Source: Meconema thalassinum
Taxonomy: Eukaryota; Arthropoda; Insecta; Orthoptera; Tettigoniidae
Direction of reading: 5' to 3'
NCBI GenBank assembly: GCA_946902985.2
Contig: OX336399.1
Coordinates: 159,526,411-159,590,410, forward strand
Length of the DNA stretch: 64,000 bases
Part shown: positions 22,947 to 33,510 of the stretch, in pieces
How the letters are laid out: the number at the start of each line of letters is the position of its first letter
Numbering within the stretch: position 1 is the first letter of the stretch
The notes under the pieces: model-generated
Told to the model about the DNA's origin: nothing
The model's input: only the letters and a program-made list of their open reading frames with translations
Database searches by the model: none
Program-made: the position numbers and the translations under genes

Positions 22947-23200
22947 GGTCAGAATCTCAGTCTGTAGCATGCCCTGTCCATACAATTATACAGGAACCCT
23001 ATGACCTAAATGTAAGAAATGAATTATTACATGAACTAAATGATGAAGGTATTATTCAGGAAGTGGTTAGTAAGAGCCCCATAGTTAAATTTAACGTGTC
23101 CGAGGCGTACACAGATGTTTTAATTGATAGTGGTTGTATGAAGAGTTGCATAAGTAGTGCATTTTATGATAAAAATGAAAGGAACTGGAGAAAATTTTGA
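22926..23200 (+). CDS. Retroviral-type aspartic protease, N-terminal part (-1 frame)
   Basis: Reached by -1 frameshifting from gag. The frame runs about 60 residues of linker to the active site VLIDSGCMKSCIS (catalytic Asp codon near 23126), then FYD. It ends at TGA 23198-23200 after an apparent single-base indel in the A-rich run near 23171. The rest of the protease is in the next frame. It would cleave the Gag-Pol polyprotein. Typical pepsin-like retroviral proteases have the D-S/T-G triad, which is intact here. Confidence 0.75.
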
Positions 23201-24344
23201 GGAGATGCCAATTAAAAGCACATTTGTTATCACAGCTGTTGGGAAGAGGTCTAAAGTAATTTCTAAGCAAGTTTTAGTAGACATTAAAATTAATAATCAT
23301 GTAGAGAAGCAGATTTGTCTTGTAATTCCAAATTTAGTATTCAGTGTTATCTTGGGTTCAGAGTGGCTAAGTAGAGTGTCTGGTAACTTATGTTATGATG
23401 TAGGGAGTTTGAAATTTAAATGGGGAGATTCTGAAGTAGAAGTAGCGTTCAATGACCATATTCAGAGGAGTAGTATTGTAGGTGTGATTTGTACTTTAAA
23501 TGAGATATCGCCAGCCGTAGAGCGGGGTTCTCCATGTTTTGTGGGCAGTGTGATTACGAACGGAAGTCTAGAGGACTCGTTACGTGAGGCTGCATTTCAG
23601 GGAAATATAGAGGATGAACAGTGTGTTCGGCTCTATGATGTGTTATGGTGTAATAGGAGAGGTTTTGAGGATCGCATTGGTATGGCCAATTGCTATACAC
23701 ATTCATTGAACGTTATTGATAGGTCAGTATTCACAGGACATAGATATCCTGTACCTTTCGCTTATCAGAGTGCAGTTGAGGCACAAATTAACCAGATGTT
23801 TGAAGATGGGATTATTGAGCACTCTAACAGTCCGTATGTTAATTCTTTGATCACGGTACCCAAAACCGACGGCACTGTTCGTATTTGTTTAGACGCTCGT
23901 TTAGTTAACAGTAGAATCAGTTCAGATCAGCTGAAGTCCATGTCCATTGAAGAGTTGATGCAAACATTTGAGGGGAAGAAGTATTTCACTTGTGTAGATT
24001 TGAGTTCCAGTTTTTGGCAAGTGCCACTTATGTATGAAGATAGACCATTTACAGCTTTTAGTCATAAATATAACCTTTATCAATTTTGTAGAACACCTTA
24101 TGGGTTAAAGAGTAGTTCAGCAGCTTTAATTAGGGCTTTAAACATCGCATTAGGGGATGACACAGGAGAGTTTGTAACCATTTACATAGATGATATGGTA
24201 ATTAGTTCACGCAGTTTTGAGGAGCATCTACGTCATTTAGATATAGTTTTTCAGAAGTTAGATCAGGCAGGGTTCACTTTGAAGCTGTCTAAGTCTTCAT
24301 TCTGTCAGTCAGAAGTGACATTTTTAGGTCATAGTGTCGAGTAG
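23157..24344 (+). CDS. pol: Pol: protease C-terminus plus reverse transcriptase (truncated)
   Basis: The frame is open from 23154 and its apparent start is only the frameshift point, not a true initiation site. Residues 1-85 are the protease C-terminal half, ending in the VILGSEWLSR flap-closing motif (ILG.DWL class). RT begins near residue 190 with YPVPF and GIIEHSNSPYVNSL. It has the first catalytic Asp in CVDLSSSFWQVPL (Asp281) and the palm YIDDM box (343-347). It ends at FLGHSVE with a stop at 24342-24344. Gypsy-type RT is normally followed by RNase H and integrase, which are missing here apart from an integrase tail 85 bp on. The enzyme copies element RNA into DNA. Confidence 0.88.
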   Translation: MHFMIKMKGTGENFEEMPIKSTFVITAVGKRSKVISKQVLVDIKINNHVEKQICLVIPNLVFSVILGSEWLSRVSGNLCYDVGSLKFKWGDSEVEVAFNDHIQRSSIVGVICTLNEISPAVERGSPCFVGSVITNGSLEDSLREAAFQGNIEDEQCVRLYDVLWCNRRGFEDRIGMANCYTHSLNVIDRSVFTGHRYPVPFAYQSAVEAQINQMFEDGIIEHSNSPYVNSLITVPKTDGTVRICLDARLVNSRISSDQLKSMSIEELMQTFEGKKYFTCVDLSSSFWQVPLMYEDRPFTAFSHKYNLYQFCRTPYGLKSSSAALIRALNIALGDDTGEFVTIYIDDMVISSRSFEEHLRHLDIVFQKLDQAGFTLKLSKSSFCQSEVTFLGHSVE

Positions 24345-24428
24345 AGGTGTGACACCATAGGAAGGTAGGGTTAGTATGTGTGGACAGTAGCAACAGGGCA
24401 TCGTTACAGACACTGAGTAATATGCTAG

Positions 24429-24608
24429 GTAGAGCAACGTGATGACGTTCATTTAAGGGAGCCACTTGCAAGGTTGGAAGCAGGTGACGCAGAAACATTT
24501 ATAGTTTCCAAACGTATTGGGAAAACAGCATATGTGCTGGAGAATAGTGAGGGAAACAGATTATACGGAACGTATAATATACATAGTCTACGAAAATATG
24601 TGTCATAA
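24429..24608 (+). pseudogene. Integrase C-terminal remnant
   Basis: A 59-codon open stretch includes TFIVSKRIGKTAYVLENSEG and GTYNIHSLRKYV before TAA 24606-24608. That is the small beta-barrel C-terminus of gypsy integrases. The HHCC zinc finger and DDE core that should precede it are absent. RT to integrase tail is only about 85 bp, where about 2 kb is expected. Confidence 0.75.
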
Positions 24609-25683
24609 AGTGAGTGTGTTTAGCTGGCGAGCCAGCCTATCAAATGAGTAAGTGTGGTATTTGGTGCGTGGGAGGAGTTGGTCTACCAGGCAGGTGTATC
24701 AGAAGTCACACAGGGGGGTAGTATGTAAGTAAATGAGAGTTTTTAAGGTACAGGGAAATATGACGGGATTGTCGGATGCTCTTGAGCACTAAAATGTCTC
24801 GATACACCAAGGCCAGAATTTGGTAGCGCTGGTGAATTCCCATTTGCCTCCAAGAGATGGGTGAGCGCTTGTACATGGTATTTTTGCTTAAGGCGTCCAC
24901 GAGGCAAAAGATGGGCCATCAGAATGCGAGACAGTCCTTCATGAAACTCATACATATCAGCACACGTGATTTCTGTTTACGGCCTCGCCATGTAAGATTT
25001 GTAAGTGTGTAATTTAAGATAATTTGTACAAAGGTATTATTTGTGTGAGAAGAATTGATCTGTGTTGAGAACTAGTTCTAAGTAGAATATGGTCTACGGG
25101 AACTTAACAAGACAGGGCGATTACGGCACAGAAATATTTGGTGTTATATGTAATGCGCATTTACTGTTTTTTTTTTTTTAGAAGTCAATATTAATTTAAT
25201 CTACTTTAAAGAGAGATTAAGTATTATGGTCACGAGCCGCTGCCACAATAGTGTGATCGTGTGGTCAGTGATAAGTGGAATTAAATGTCACCATAAGGAG
25301 GGGACCTCCAGTGAAATTAGGAAGTTCTATGGTGATATAAATATATCAGAACACCTTCAATGCGTGTGATATGACATCATAAATACATAGTGCTCACACA
25401 TTAATTATGTCTATTTCTCCAACATAGAGAAATTTGAGAGGCGGAAATATCCGTGGAACACTATTCTATATGTAAAACATTGGACTGGTTGCAAAGTGCA
25501 ATCCATAGTGACAACAAACTTTGACGCAAAGTGCTTGAAGAAAAATTATGAGTGTATATATCTGTAATTTAGGGTGATCTCATTTATGTAATATGTATTT
25601 TGGATGGGGTTTATTAACGTGTCTGGGATAATAGGATAATGGACCGTCGTCACGGTAAATCATCCGATGATCCGAGGCAAATA
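24609..25683 (+). other. 3' non-coding part of the LTR element
   Basis: Over 1 kb lacks a plausible plus-strand gene, so no third ORF is seen. A polypurine-like AAGGAGGGGA (25295-25304) lies about 380 bp before the 3' LTR rather than next to it. The bases immediately before the LTR are only weakly purine-rich. Confidence 0.6.
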
Positions 25684-26993
25684 TGTAACGTGTTTTTCGA
25701 GGGGTTTTTGTGAAACTGGCATAAGTCAGTAGGAAGCCATTCTATATTTATTTACGCGGCAAATTGTTCAGCCAAGAGAATTTTTCATGTTAATTTATTA
25801 TTATTATTAATTTATTATAATTATTATTAAGATATTTTCGGAGCATTTTATAAAAATTATAAGCATACAGATAGGTTTTCTATGTCTTAGAAAACGCTAT
25901 CAAGCAAATTATTACGAACGACAATATCATAGGAAATTATGTGATTACGGAATTTAACAGAGTTTCGTCAGTTAGGGTATATTATGAGAGACATGAGTCA
26001 CTGGAAATTCAAATACAAGCTTAATCTTGTCGGGAAGCATGACGCAAGCTTGGGTCGCATCGTCAAGAAAAGGCGAATTGTTGGAACGGAATACGACTTC
26101 CCCTTACCGCAGAGTGTAATGAGGCAGAGGAGGGGAGTAGCGGCGTGCTCAGCCAATCTGTGGAGACGACGTAAGCTGGAAGACGGCTCCGGAGTGGGGA
26201 GCCAACGTGTGCATATATCGTTCGACGCGCCGTGGAATGAGAAGAAGCTGTGTAGAACTTGCCGAGTACGGTTGCAAGTGCGTGTCGCTCCGATGTTCAG
26301 TGGAGTTAGCGACTATCTTTGTGAAACTTAACCGTGGTGGTTGTACGGTTTGGATCCGATGTACGGACCATAGAATTATCTAATCTACCAGAATATCATC
26401 AAATAACGAAGAAGATGGCGACGTCCAGGAGACTGTGGGAAGCACACAGCATCATCCAGTACGAGGGAAATGCTTTAGCAATTTCCAGTGGTAAGCGCAA
26501 ATGAAGCAGAAATACGCAATCTCTCATTTTTCTTTGTTTTACATTTCATATTTCAGTAACTTCATAGCTTGGAAATAAGAGTAAAATCAATTTATCAGAC
26601 TCCGTTTTCACGTAATTTTCTATCGGTAATATTAAAATCGCAACGCTCCAATTTAAATTTTAAACTTATTATTATTATTAATTTTGCTATACTTGTTTTA
26701 TATAATAAATTCATTTCTTTTACAATGCAATCTTTGCTTTCAGTAGGTAGCATTAGATATAGACCAACTCCTTCTCCTGATACAATTGTTTGTTGGGTTA
26801 ATGATCAAATCATACCACGATCTGAGTGAATAGATTCTTGAAGGTGTTCTCCCAGAGCTAGACGTTGTTAAATACAAATTTAGATTTCAGCATTGCATTG
26901 AGGTCTTGGCGCCCATTAAAACAACATAGCTTAGGCAAAGGTCAACAGTTACAATTATCACCCAACAGTTAGGGGCATTAATAACCTGCTACA
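25684..26993 (+). repeat. 3' LTR
   Basis: 1310 bp, starting TGTAACGTGTTTTTCGAGG. An AATAAA is present near 26703, where the 5' LTR reads AATGAA. It is followed directly by the ATAC target duplicate. Confidence 0.95.
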
Positions 26994-27255
26994 ATACAAA
27001 ATATCAATATCGTATTCGTAACTGTCAATTGTTTAACATGCTGAAAACAACAATGTGGCTTAAACTAGTACATTAAACTAATTCTAGTACTTAATTTATT
27101 GACTTTTGGTGGAACTCCCTTAATACCATTGTGCATTTATTAGTCTCTAAAATATGTTTAAAATTTAAAAAATGTAGTATTCATCCATCAAACTTAAAGA
27201 AGTTTGGTAAAGGTTTATCCGTATTGACTATTATTAGAGTATTATTTAATCTGCC

Positions 27256-27900
27256 TTGTCAATAATAAAATATGTTGTCAATAAATTAGAAATGGGCTAT
27301 TGGTTGACGGAGAACAGTTACAACAAGAAGTGCTTATCTCGTAACTTGAAATTGAAACATTATAAGCCAGTCATAAGGCCAGAAGCCTTATATGCCAAGG
27401 AGTGTTTTTCTTTAAACCGATGGGGTCTGATGGAGAAGATGGAAATTATAGAGAGGAGAATTCTCCGGAAGATCCTCGGTCCTGTAATAAAAGTAGATGA
27501 AGAATTTCATAGGCTACATAACTCTGAGCTTTACGAACATATGGAGAAACTCTCTGATTGTAGAAGAAAAAAGAGAATAGTCTGTTATGGCTATATAGCG
27601 AGTTACCTCCCACAAGATTGACCAATCGTTCGCTTAGTTTCTGGCACAATAAGAAGGTTCGTACCACGTGGTTGATGGTAACCGAGATGGACATTAACAA
27701 ACTGGAAATATCAGATCTGCATCACAGACTGACTGTGACGCATGCTTTGAAGGAAGTCATGGTTTTCAGGAGAAACCTCGGAGTAAAGGTACCCCCTGGA
27801 CCACTGGAAGAAAGGAGTTACACCGGCAGAAATTGCGTCAATACTGGGCGAAGATCAAGACCCTCCAGTTGAATAAGCGTGGTCCTAAGTAGGCCAATTC
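27256..27900 (+). pseudogene. LINE C-terminal region fragment
   Basis: A 121-codon frame has RPEALYAKECFSL, MEIIERRILRKILGPV and KKRIVCYGYIASYL, the post-RT tail of an RTE-like LINE. After a frameshift, a GHI/TTWLMVTEMDINKLEI segment continues to about 27890. It shares family features with copies at 28510, 29646 (minus), 36600, 55098 (minus) and 57600 (minus). Confidence 0.65.
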
Positions 27901-27940
27901 GAGAGGAGAAGAAGAAGAAAATATGTTGTTTATTAGTATT

Positions 27941-27986
27941 TAAACGAACATGTTTCGATAAGCAATGATATCTTCTTCAGCGTTCA
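27941..27986 (-). ncRNA. Hammerhead ribozyme-like motif (type C)
   Basis: On the minus strand: CTGAAGA (27980-27974), an extra A, a 4-bp GATA/TATC stem II, GAAA (27956-27953) and a palindromic ACATGT stem III. The GTT cleavage site is followed by a five-pair stem I (GAACG with CGTTT, one G-U). Core and stems I and III are all intact. Confidence 0.65.
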
Positions 27987-28500
27987 ACATTAATAAAATA
28001 AAATAGATATCCTTACAATAATTTGATTAAAATAAAATAAAAGAAAGGCGGTTAAATCAACCAGTAATCTACACCCTTTAACATCTGTGATGCCTCGCCC
28101 TCACTGCAAGTGGACGGAAGAAAGGAGAGCTGAACATTCGTCAAGAATGAAGATCTACTGGCAGACAAGAAAACAAGCTTTACAGTGATCATATGAGTGA
28201 AGAACATCGTGGTCCATTGATGGCCGAAACGACTCAAAAAAAAAAAAAAAAAATGTTCCACATATAAATTTTAAAAAATAAATTAAAAAATTTCAAGCAC
28301 TAGAAGATGTTGTTACTAACTTAAAGTAGCGATGGATTCTGGCTTTTAGTAACATCTTCTAGTGCTTTTTTTTTAATTTATATGTGGATATTTTATTTTA
28401 TTTTAATCAAATTATTGTAAGGATATCCATTTTATTTTATTAATGTTGAACAGTAAAGAAGATATCATTGAATATCAAAACACGTTCGTTTAAATATTGA
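27941..28500. repeat. Head-to-head inverted pair of Penelope-like ends
   Basis: Left arm 27941-28040 (with AACATTAATAAAATAAAAT and ATCCTTACAATAATTTGA) returns inverted at 28385-28500. Each arm has a hammerhead-like block, well preserved on the left (minus strand) and degenerate on the right (AAAGAAGATATCATT...CAAAACACG). A smaller inverted AGCACTAGAAGATGTT pair (28296-28367) lies between them. Confidence 0.6.
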
Positions 28501-28509
28501 TAAACATCA

Positions 28510-29155
28510 TATTTTTCCTCGGAGAAAGAAGCCTTTACATCAAGGATCAGAAAAATGGAAATGGCATATCAACTAACTTAAAATGTCCTAAAGAAGAAAT
28601 CGATATCCATTAAGGCCAAGGTACGACATTATTGCACATTAATACGACTGGAGGCTTTATATGGTGCCGAATGCCTTGCTATGAGTAGAAAGTGTATGAT
28701 CGAGAAGCTAGAAATAAGAGAAAGGCAGATCTTAAGAAAAATCCTAGGTCCAATCAAAGAAAATGGTGAGTTCAGAAGACGACACAATCAAGAACTCTAC
28801 TCTCACGGACACCATTCGTAAGAGAAGGATAGTTTTCTATGGCCACATTGCTCGTATGAGTTCTACAAGGTTGAGCAATAGGATCTTCAGTATTCTTCTT
28901 AACAAGAAAACCAAGGCGGCATGGTTCACCGAGGTAGAAAAAGACCAGCGTGAAGTGGGAATAAACCAGGAGGATATCCAGAAACGTGTTCCACTAAAGT
29001 CGAAACTCCAAGAACATGATGGATTCCAAGAAAACCCTAAACTAAAAACTGGCAAGACATGGACTGAAGCGAGGAAGGAACAGCATAGGAAACGAATGCA
29101 GGAATACTGGGCGAACGTTAAGGCCCAGGCGCAAAGACATGGAAAAGGCAGTTGA
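28510..29155 (+). pseudogene. LINE C-terminal region fragment
   Basis: The clearest frame (28763-29155, 130 codons) reads TLTDTIRKRRIVFYGHIARM, KKTKAAWFTEVEKDQREVGI and then KTGKTWTEARKEQHRKRMQEYW. It is the tail of the same LINE family as 27256. Upstream to about 28510 the RT-proximal peptides are broken by stops. Confidence 0.65.
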
Positions 29156-29266
29156 AATAGCGTGGTCCAAAGATGGCCGAAATGACAGCAAGAAGAAACA
29201 TATTTTTAGTATTGGCAAGGGGGAGTAAATAATACTAATAATTTCCATCAAACTTGTAAAAACTAT

Positions 29267-30265
29267 TAAAATTATTCATGCTTTTGGGATATTACCGTGT
29301 GAAAATAAAATTTTAAATTCTAGATGTTTCGAGAGGAACCTTGCCTTCTTTATCAATAGAATTTTATTGAAAAAGGAGGCAAGGTTTGAGATATTGATGT
29401 GTGAAAATAAAATTTGAAATTCTAGATGTTTAGAGAGGAACCTATTCTTCTTCTTCCTCTTTCGAATAACCCATTTGGAGGGTACGATGAATCAACGTTG
29501 GCTATTGTCCATTGTATTCAATTTCCTTTGTTTCCAAATTTCTTTCGACGATCTTTCTCCTCGAGTCCACTTTCTGCGAGTTGTTTGTTTCATCCTTCTT
29601 GAAATTCTGCCTTTTGAATAGCTTCTCTGAAGAGTGATCTGTTTGCTAGTGTGTCTGTCTGAATTCTGGCGTTTTTGTCAAATCTTTGTCAATTTCAATG
29701 AACCATGTGGGTTTGGATTTGTAACTAGTCCTTAAGTTCAAGATCTGTTTAGTTAGTCTACTATTTTCCATTCTATAAATGTGCCCAAAAAACTGTAATC
29801 TTCTCTTTCTCATTACATCAGTTAATTTTTCACATTTCAAATATAACTCTCTATTTGGTCGTAACCTATATTCTGTGTTATTATTTCGTTTAGATCCCAG
29901 TATTTTCTCAGAATTCGTCTTTCAGTCTTCTCTAATTTGTCTAAATCACCAAATCTTGTTAATTTAAGTGTTTCTGCCACATACAGAGTTTCAGGTCTGA
30001 CCACTGTCTGATAATGCCTTAATTTAGTGTTCCAGGATAAGGTTTATTTATTATAATATATTTTTGTCATATGAAAACACCTTTGTAATTTATGCATACG
30101 CGTTTCTATTGCTGTCTTTTCCTGAGAATCATTCATTATCCACTCTCCTAGGTATTCTATTCTGTACTGTTGAAAAAGGAGGCAAGGTTCCTCTTGAATT
30201 GTCTTGAATTTAAAATTTTATTTTCACACGGTAATATCCCAAAAGCACGAATAATTTTAATAGTA
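29267..30265. repeat. Inverted repeat flanking a LINE fragment
   Basis: GGGATATTACCGTGTGAAAA with AATTTTAAATTC (29288-29320) returns inverted at 30198-30243, and GGAGGCAAGG blocks occur at both sides. A partial second copy (29398-29450) is tandem to the left arm. Both arms contain decayed CGAAAC-type hammerhead remnants. The interior is a minus-strand LINE tail. Confidence 0.5.
29646..30165 (-). pseudogene. LINE post-RT fragment
   Basis: From 30165 down, minus-strand peptides run EYLGEW, KLRHYQTVVRPETLYVAET and LEKTERRILRKYW. A continuous frame (29840-29646) then gives CEKLTDVMRKRRLQFFGHIY and KSKPTWFIEIDKDL. It is the same family as 27256 and is frameshifted. Confidence 0.65.
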
Positions 30266-30380
30266 TTCCAGGCCGTGAAAGCCTTAATCTACACATTGTG
30301 AAAACTAATTTTAAAAATACCTGAATTCTGCAAAATATCAAATGATTCTTATTGTTTAGTTGTCTCTCTTCATTTTCAAG

Positions 30381-30544
30381 GGCAAGGAATCAAAGATATT
30401 GTACGCTGGCCCCGTCCGTCATGTCCTCCTGCCGTTCGACTCCAGAAGAAATGGGCACTAGAATATGGCATGCCCTCTACACATGCCATGGTCGGTGTGT
30501 CCATCCCTTTCTCTGTCATCCTCTATACGATGAATAGATACCAG
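30381..30544 (+). CDS. Sgpp: Sphingosine-1-phosphate phosphatase, PAP2 exon (first in window)
   Basis: The exon starts after TTTTCAAG and ends at a GTGAGT donor. It contributes two bases of a split codon plus 54 codons. It carries PAP2 motif 1, KDIVRWPRP (the K-x6-RP pattern), and motif 2, PSTH within YGMPSTHAMVG. The latter is the characteristic version in sphingosine-1-phosphate phosphatases, as opposed to PSGH in lipid phosphate phosphatases. The enzyme is an ER multi-pass protein that dephosphorylates sphingosine-1-phosphate, lowering the signal and returning sphingosine to ceramide synthesis. The codon entering from upstream fits GGG (Gly before Gln), as in vertebrate homologues. I did not find the N-terminal exon or exons; they likely lie upstream. 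The 61-codon frame at 30352 is an out-of-frame shadow. Confidence 0.9.
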
Positions 30545-30729
30545 GTGAGTATTGCTATTGTTCTGTTACCTTTCATGGCATGAGGAGAATAAGTAGTGAG
30601 TTATTTACAAATACAGGGTGATTCTTGACATGATCGACGGGTCTCTCGCAGCTGGGACTTGAGCCCTCACTGCCCCCATGCTTCGTGCCACTTCCTGCTG
30701 CCAAGGGAAACCACTTAACGAAACTCTAG

Positions 30730-30915
30730 TAACACTAAGATTGAGATGGTTTGGCCACTTGAATAGCGTAGCATGAGTATGGTTTGTCAAGGACCTGAGG
30801 GTAAAGCGACCTAGGGGCAGGCCATGGACACAATGGATCTCCCCTAAATAAAAGATGATCTGCAAGGCTGAGGAGTGGAATGGTGTGAAGTTGAAGAATT
30901 GTACTTGCACAGACA
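30730..30915 (+). pseudogene. LINE C-terminal tail fragment
   Basis: Plus-strand TLRLRWFGHLNSVA and, after a stop, KRPRGRPWTQWISPK give the W.GH....RGRP..W tail of an RTE-like LINE, ending near 30915. It sits in the first visible Sgpp intron. Confidence 0.55.
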
Positions 30916-31044
30916 AAAATATTTATTTATTTATTCGAGTCAGAAGCACTACAATATACACACGAGGGATGTTACACAATATTACAAAGGAATAATACAA
31001 TAATATATACAACAATGTATATACGGGCCACTGTCACACCACTT

Positions 31045-31521
31045 TCAAGACCTTCCATTAACTCCTGCGTTGTGCGTGCAAGAGCACGAGCACAGTTCAC
31101 AGGAACACGGTTGTGCCATGGTCTGTCTCTTCCTACACTCACAGAGTTCCGATTCCTGTAGGTATCCCCATTTGTGTAGATTAACTTTCCATCTCCCAAC
31201 ACCACTCCGAAGTCTGTTGAGTGACCACCAAGTTTCCCAGTTGTTGTTGTGGCCTGCTGGAAGCCTTTCCTTGGCCTTCATCCAATCTGGTGGTATGGTG
31301 GATTGCCATAGCTGTATCCTGGCTACCTCGGGTTTTGTACTAGGCATCGATGTTGTTTGCAGAAAACTTTTCCATGATTTTAGCCACCTTCTTTGAGGCT
31401 GGTGACCAAAGAGAGGGTGAGCATGATCCTCTGCGGACTTTTTTTCGTCACATAAATGGAGAGTACTTTTACACCACACGCAGGAAACTGGAAACAGGTA
31501 ACCTTCTGCTGGTCGAGCCAT
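31045..31521 (-). pseudogene. Non-LTR retrotransposon C-terminal domain, distinct family
   Basis: A 158-codon minus-strand frame contains ARIQLWQSTIPPDWMKAKE, WWSLNRLRSGVGRWKVNLHKW and a Cys-rich CECRKRQTMAQPCSCELC. Many insect non-LTR elements end with this Arg/Trp helix and Cys/His knuckle. It differs from the GRP..W tails around it. The frame breaks past 31045, and RT is absent. Confidence 0.6.
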
Positions 31522-32173
31522 GTTTCATAGCACAGTTGGTCAAGGGTGAGCACTGCGCTCACTCTTGGGTATTCTGTATTTTTGCTATCTTTATTGAACA
31601 TATTATTAATTATACTTTTTTTATTTCAATTTTTTCACAAGTTTAGTATACATAATACAATGTTAAGACTCTTGACTTATATACATAACAAAACACTGAA
31701 ATAATGGCACAAGTTAAGACTTAATCATGTTAGTTGTAAAACAGATTTCCTTCATCACCAGAAATTTCTGTAGAACTGTCGTGATCGCTATTTGCAGGCT
31801 GTTCTGCATCCGAATCCTCTGATTCATCGATATTTCCATGGCATATATTTCCGGGAACACCATCATCTGTCTCTTCAATCAGCCACTGCCTAATCTTCTC
31901 GTCTTGAGCCATCCTTTACCACCAAATTCTCAAGAATGAATAGCAAACCATAAAATCCTGGACAATAATTGATTGTATGAATACAGTAACATCACTGGTC
32001 GAGAGTGAGCACAGCGCTCTTTCTTAGTCCACTGTTGACGGAGACAATGTCTTGCTGCTATGGACTTCAACTATACCCCACACCAATGCCATTACTCAAC
32101 TCCTGAAACAAAGGGCATAAAACTTTCTCACAAATGTGGGGAGGGGGTCAAATTTATTAACTGTGGTTGCCTA

Positions 32174-32822
32174 CAAGGGCTGTTTTTTAAGTAAGGGCTG
32201 TTATTTTTTTAAAGCCCGTAGTTGCGGCGTGCGTGATACCTCCCGACATCCTTTGCGAACAAGCAGGCGTCAGTTGCAGCTGTGTAGCTAATCTGTGCGC
32301 TGAACTGTGCATCTTTACAATGTTCAAGATTCACCCGCCGTGTGTGAGGTACGATCTCTGACACGTTTTTTGAGTGTGAGAAACATGTCGTCTGCAGACA
32401 TTCATCGTCAGCTTTGTGAGATGTATGGTGATAATGCAATGACGGAAGGTAAAGTGCGAAAATGGGTACGCGAGTTCAAAAGTGGCCGTGAAAATGTTCA
32501 TGTTGATTAACGTTCAGGTCTGTGATCACAGATGACTTGGTGACTAAAATTGCCACGAAAAATCACGAGGACCGAAGATTCATGATAACCAATCTATCAA
32601 TGGATTTTCCTCAAGTGTGGATTCTTGGTTGTCAGAGCAGACGGCAAACTTTTATGCAGAGGGATTTCAGAACTTAGTTTTAAGGTATGACAAGTGCCTA
32701 AATAAACAAGGCAACTACGTAGAAAAATAGAGGAAGGTATGTACAACCTAAAAATAAATGTGGTTTCAAAATAAAATGTTTGGTTAATAAAAAAAAGGCC
32801 CTTACTTAAAAAACAGCCCTCA
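32174..32822 (+). mobile_element. Mariner deletion derivative, 649 bp, TA-flanked
   Basis: TIRs start CAAGGGCTGTTTTTTAAGTA and, at the other end, TGAGGGCTGTTTTTTAAGTA, between TA duplicates (32172-32173 and 32823-32824). The plus strand encodes an N-terminal helix-turn-helix part (SADIHRQLCEMYGDNAMTEG, then KVRKWVREFKSGRENVHVD, 32307-32510). It jumps to the C-terminal WLSEQTANFYAEGFQ and GNYVEK end. The catalytic core is deleted. A second copy at 56436-56964 has the same junction. Confidence 0.85.
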
Positions 32823-33099
32823 TACTTGCCAGGAAAATGTATTTTTGGTTTAAGATTTAAAGCTTGAAATAAGGCGGTAATGTAGGCGCAATGGTATATT
32901 TTAAAAAGAAAGATAATGTTTATTCATTATTTCTAATTTGGGGAGAGCATGAGAATGTGGTCCAAGAACAGCTGGATGTAATGAAGGAAAATATTGAGAA
33001 ATGGGAAATAAAAGTTAGTGTAGAGAAAAGTCAGACAATGGTAATGACAACAGGAAAGAAAGAAGAAAACGGGATTGTTAAAATTGGAGAACTGGAAGT

Positions 33100-33438
33100 G
33101 TCGGACTACCAAACCCAAGCATGCAGGTTCGCTCCTGACCGTGGTAAGTGATTTTTGAATGGAGACAAAAATCACGTCACGCATGTCATACGTTGTTGGC
33201 ATGTTAAAGAACCTATTTGAATTCAGTAGGCCGTGTTCATAATGGCAAATTTAATCTCTGGATTTTCCGCCAACACGAAGTTCCTCCATTCTCTACTAGA
33301 AAGCGCTATAGTGTCAAGGAGCTTAGATATCTAACCTCCTTGACTTTCATAGCGTTCCAAGGAATGACAAAATTTTACATGCAAGCTGCCATCTGGGTGT
33401 CAAACAACAAATTGCACCCGGCATCCGAGGCCATACGA

Positions 33439-33501
<63 letters not shown>

Positions 33502-33510
33502 TTCAAATAT
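33100..33510 (+). repeat. tRNA-derived SINE with (ATT)n tail, 5' part missing
   Basis: This matches the full SINE at 52346 from its GTCGGACTACCAA block onward, including GCAGGTTCGCTCCTG (B box), TTGGCATGTTAAAGAACC and GGCCATACGATA. It then runs into about 20 ATT/TTA repeats (33439-33500). It interrupts the LINE between the ...GELEV and YFKY codons. Confidence 0.8.

Larger units (their letters stand above)
19597..26997 (+). mobile_element. Ty3/gypsy-type LTR retrotransposon, young, internally deleted
   Basis: Two direct LTRs enclose gag, protease, reverse transcriptase and an integrase C-terminal remnant in gypsy order. The 4-bp target duplication ATAC lies at 19597-19600 and 26994-26997. LTRs begin TGTA and end TACA. 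By eye they differ at about ten substitutions plus a 3-bp indel over 1.3 kb, which points to a recent insertion. RNase H and most of integrase are gone, and a frameshift breaks the protease-RT junction. The copy could move only with help in trans. Confidence 0.93.

Noticed and set aside
31730..31912. 60-codon acidic frame (minus strand) as a gene
   Set aside because: Its composition resembles the start of a piggyBac-type transposase, but no flanking TIR, TTAA pair or downstream domain supports it.
33439..33500. Short tandem array as a possible CRISPR or functional satellite
   Set aside because: It is a plain (ATT)n SINE tail. No spacer-repeat pattern exists anywhere in the window.
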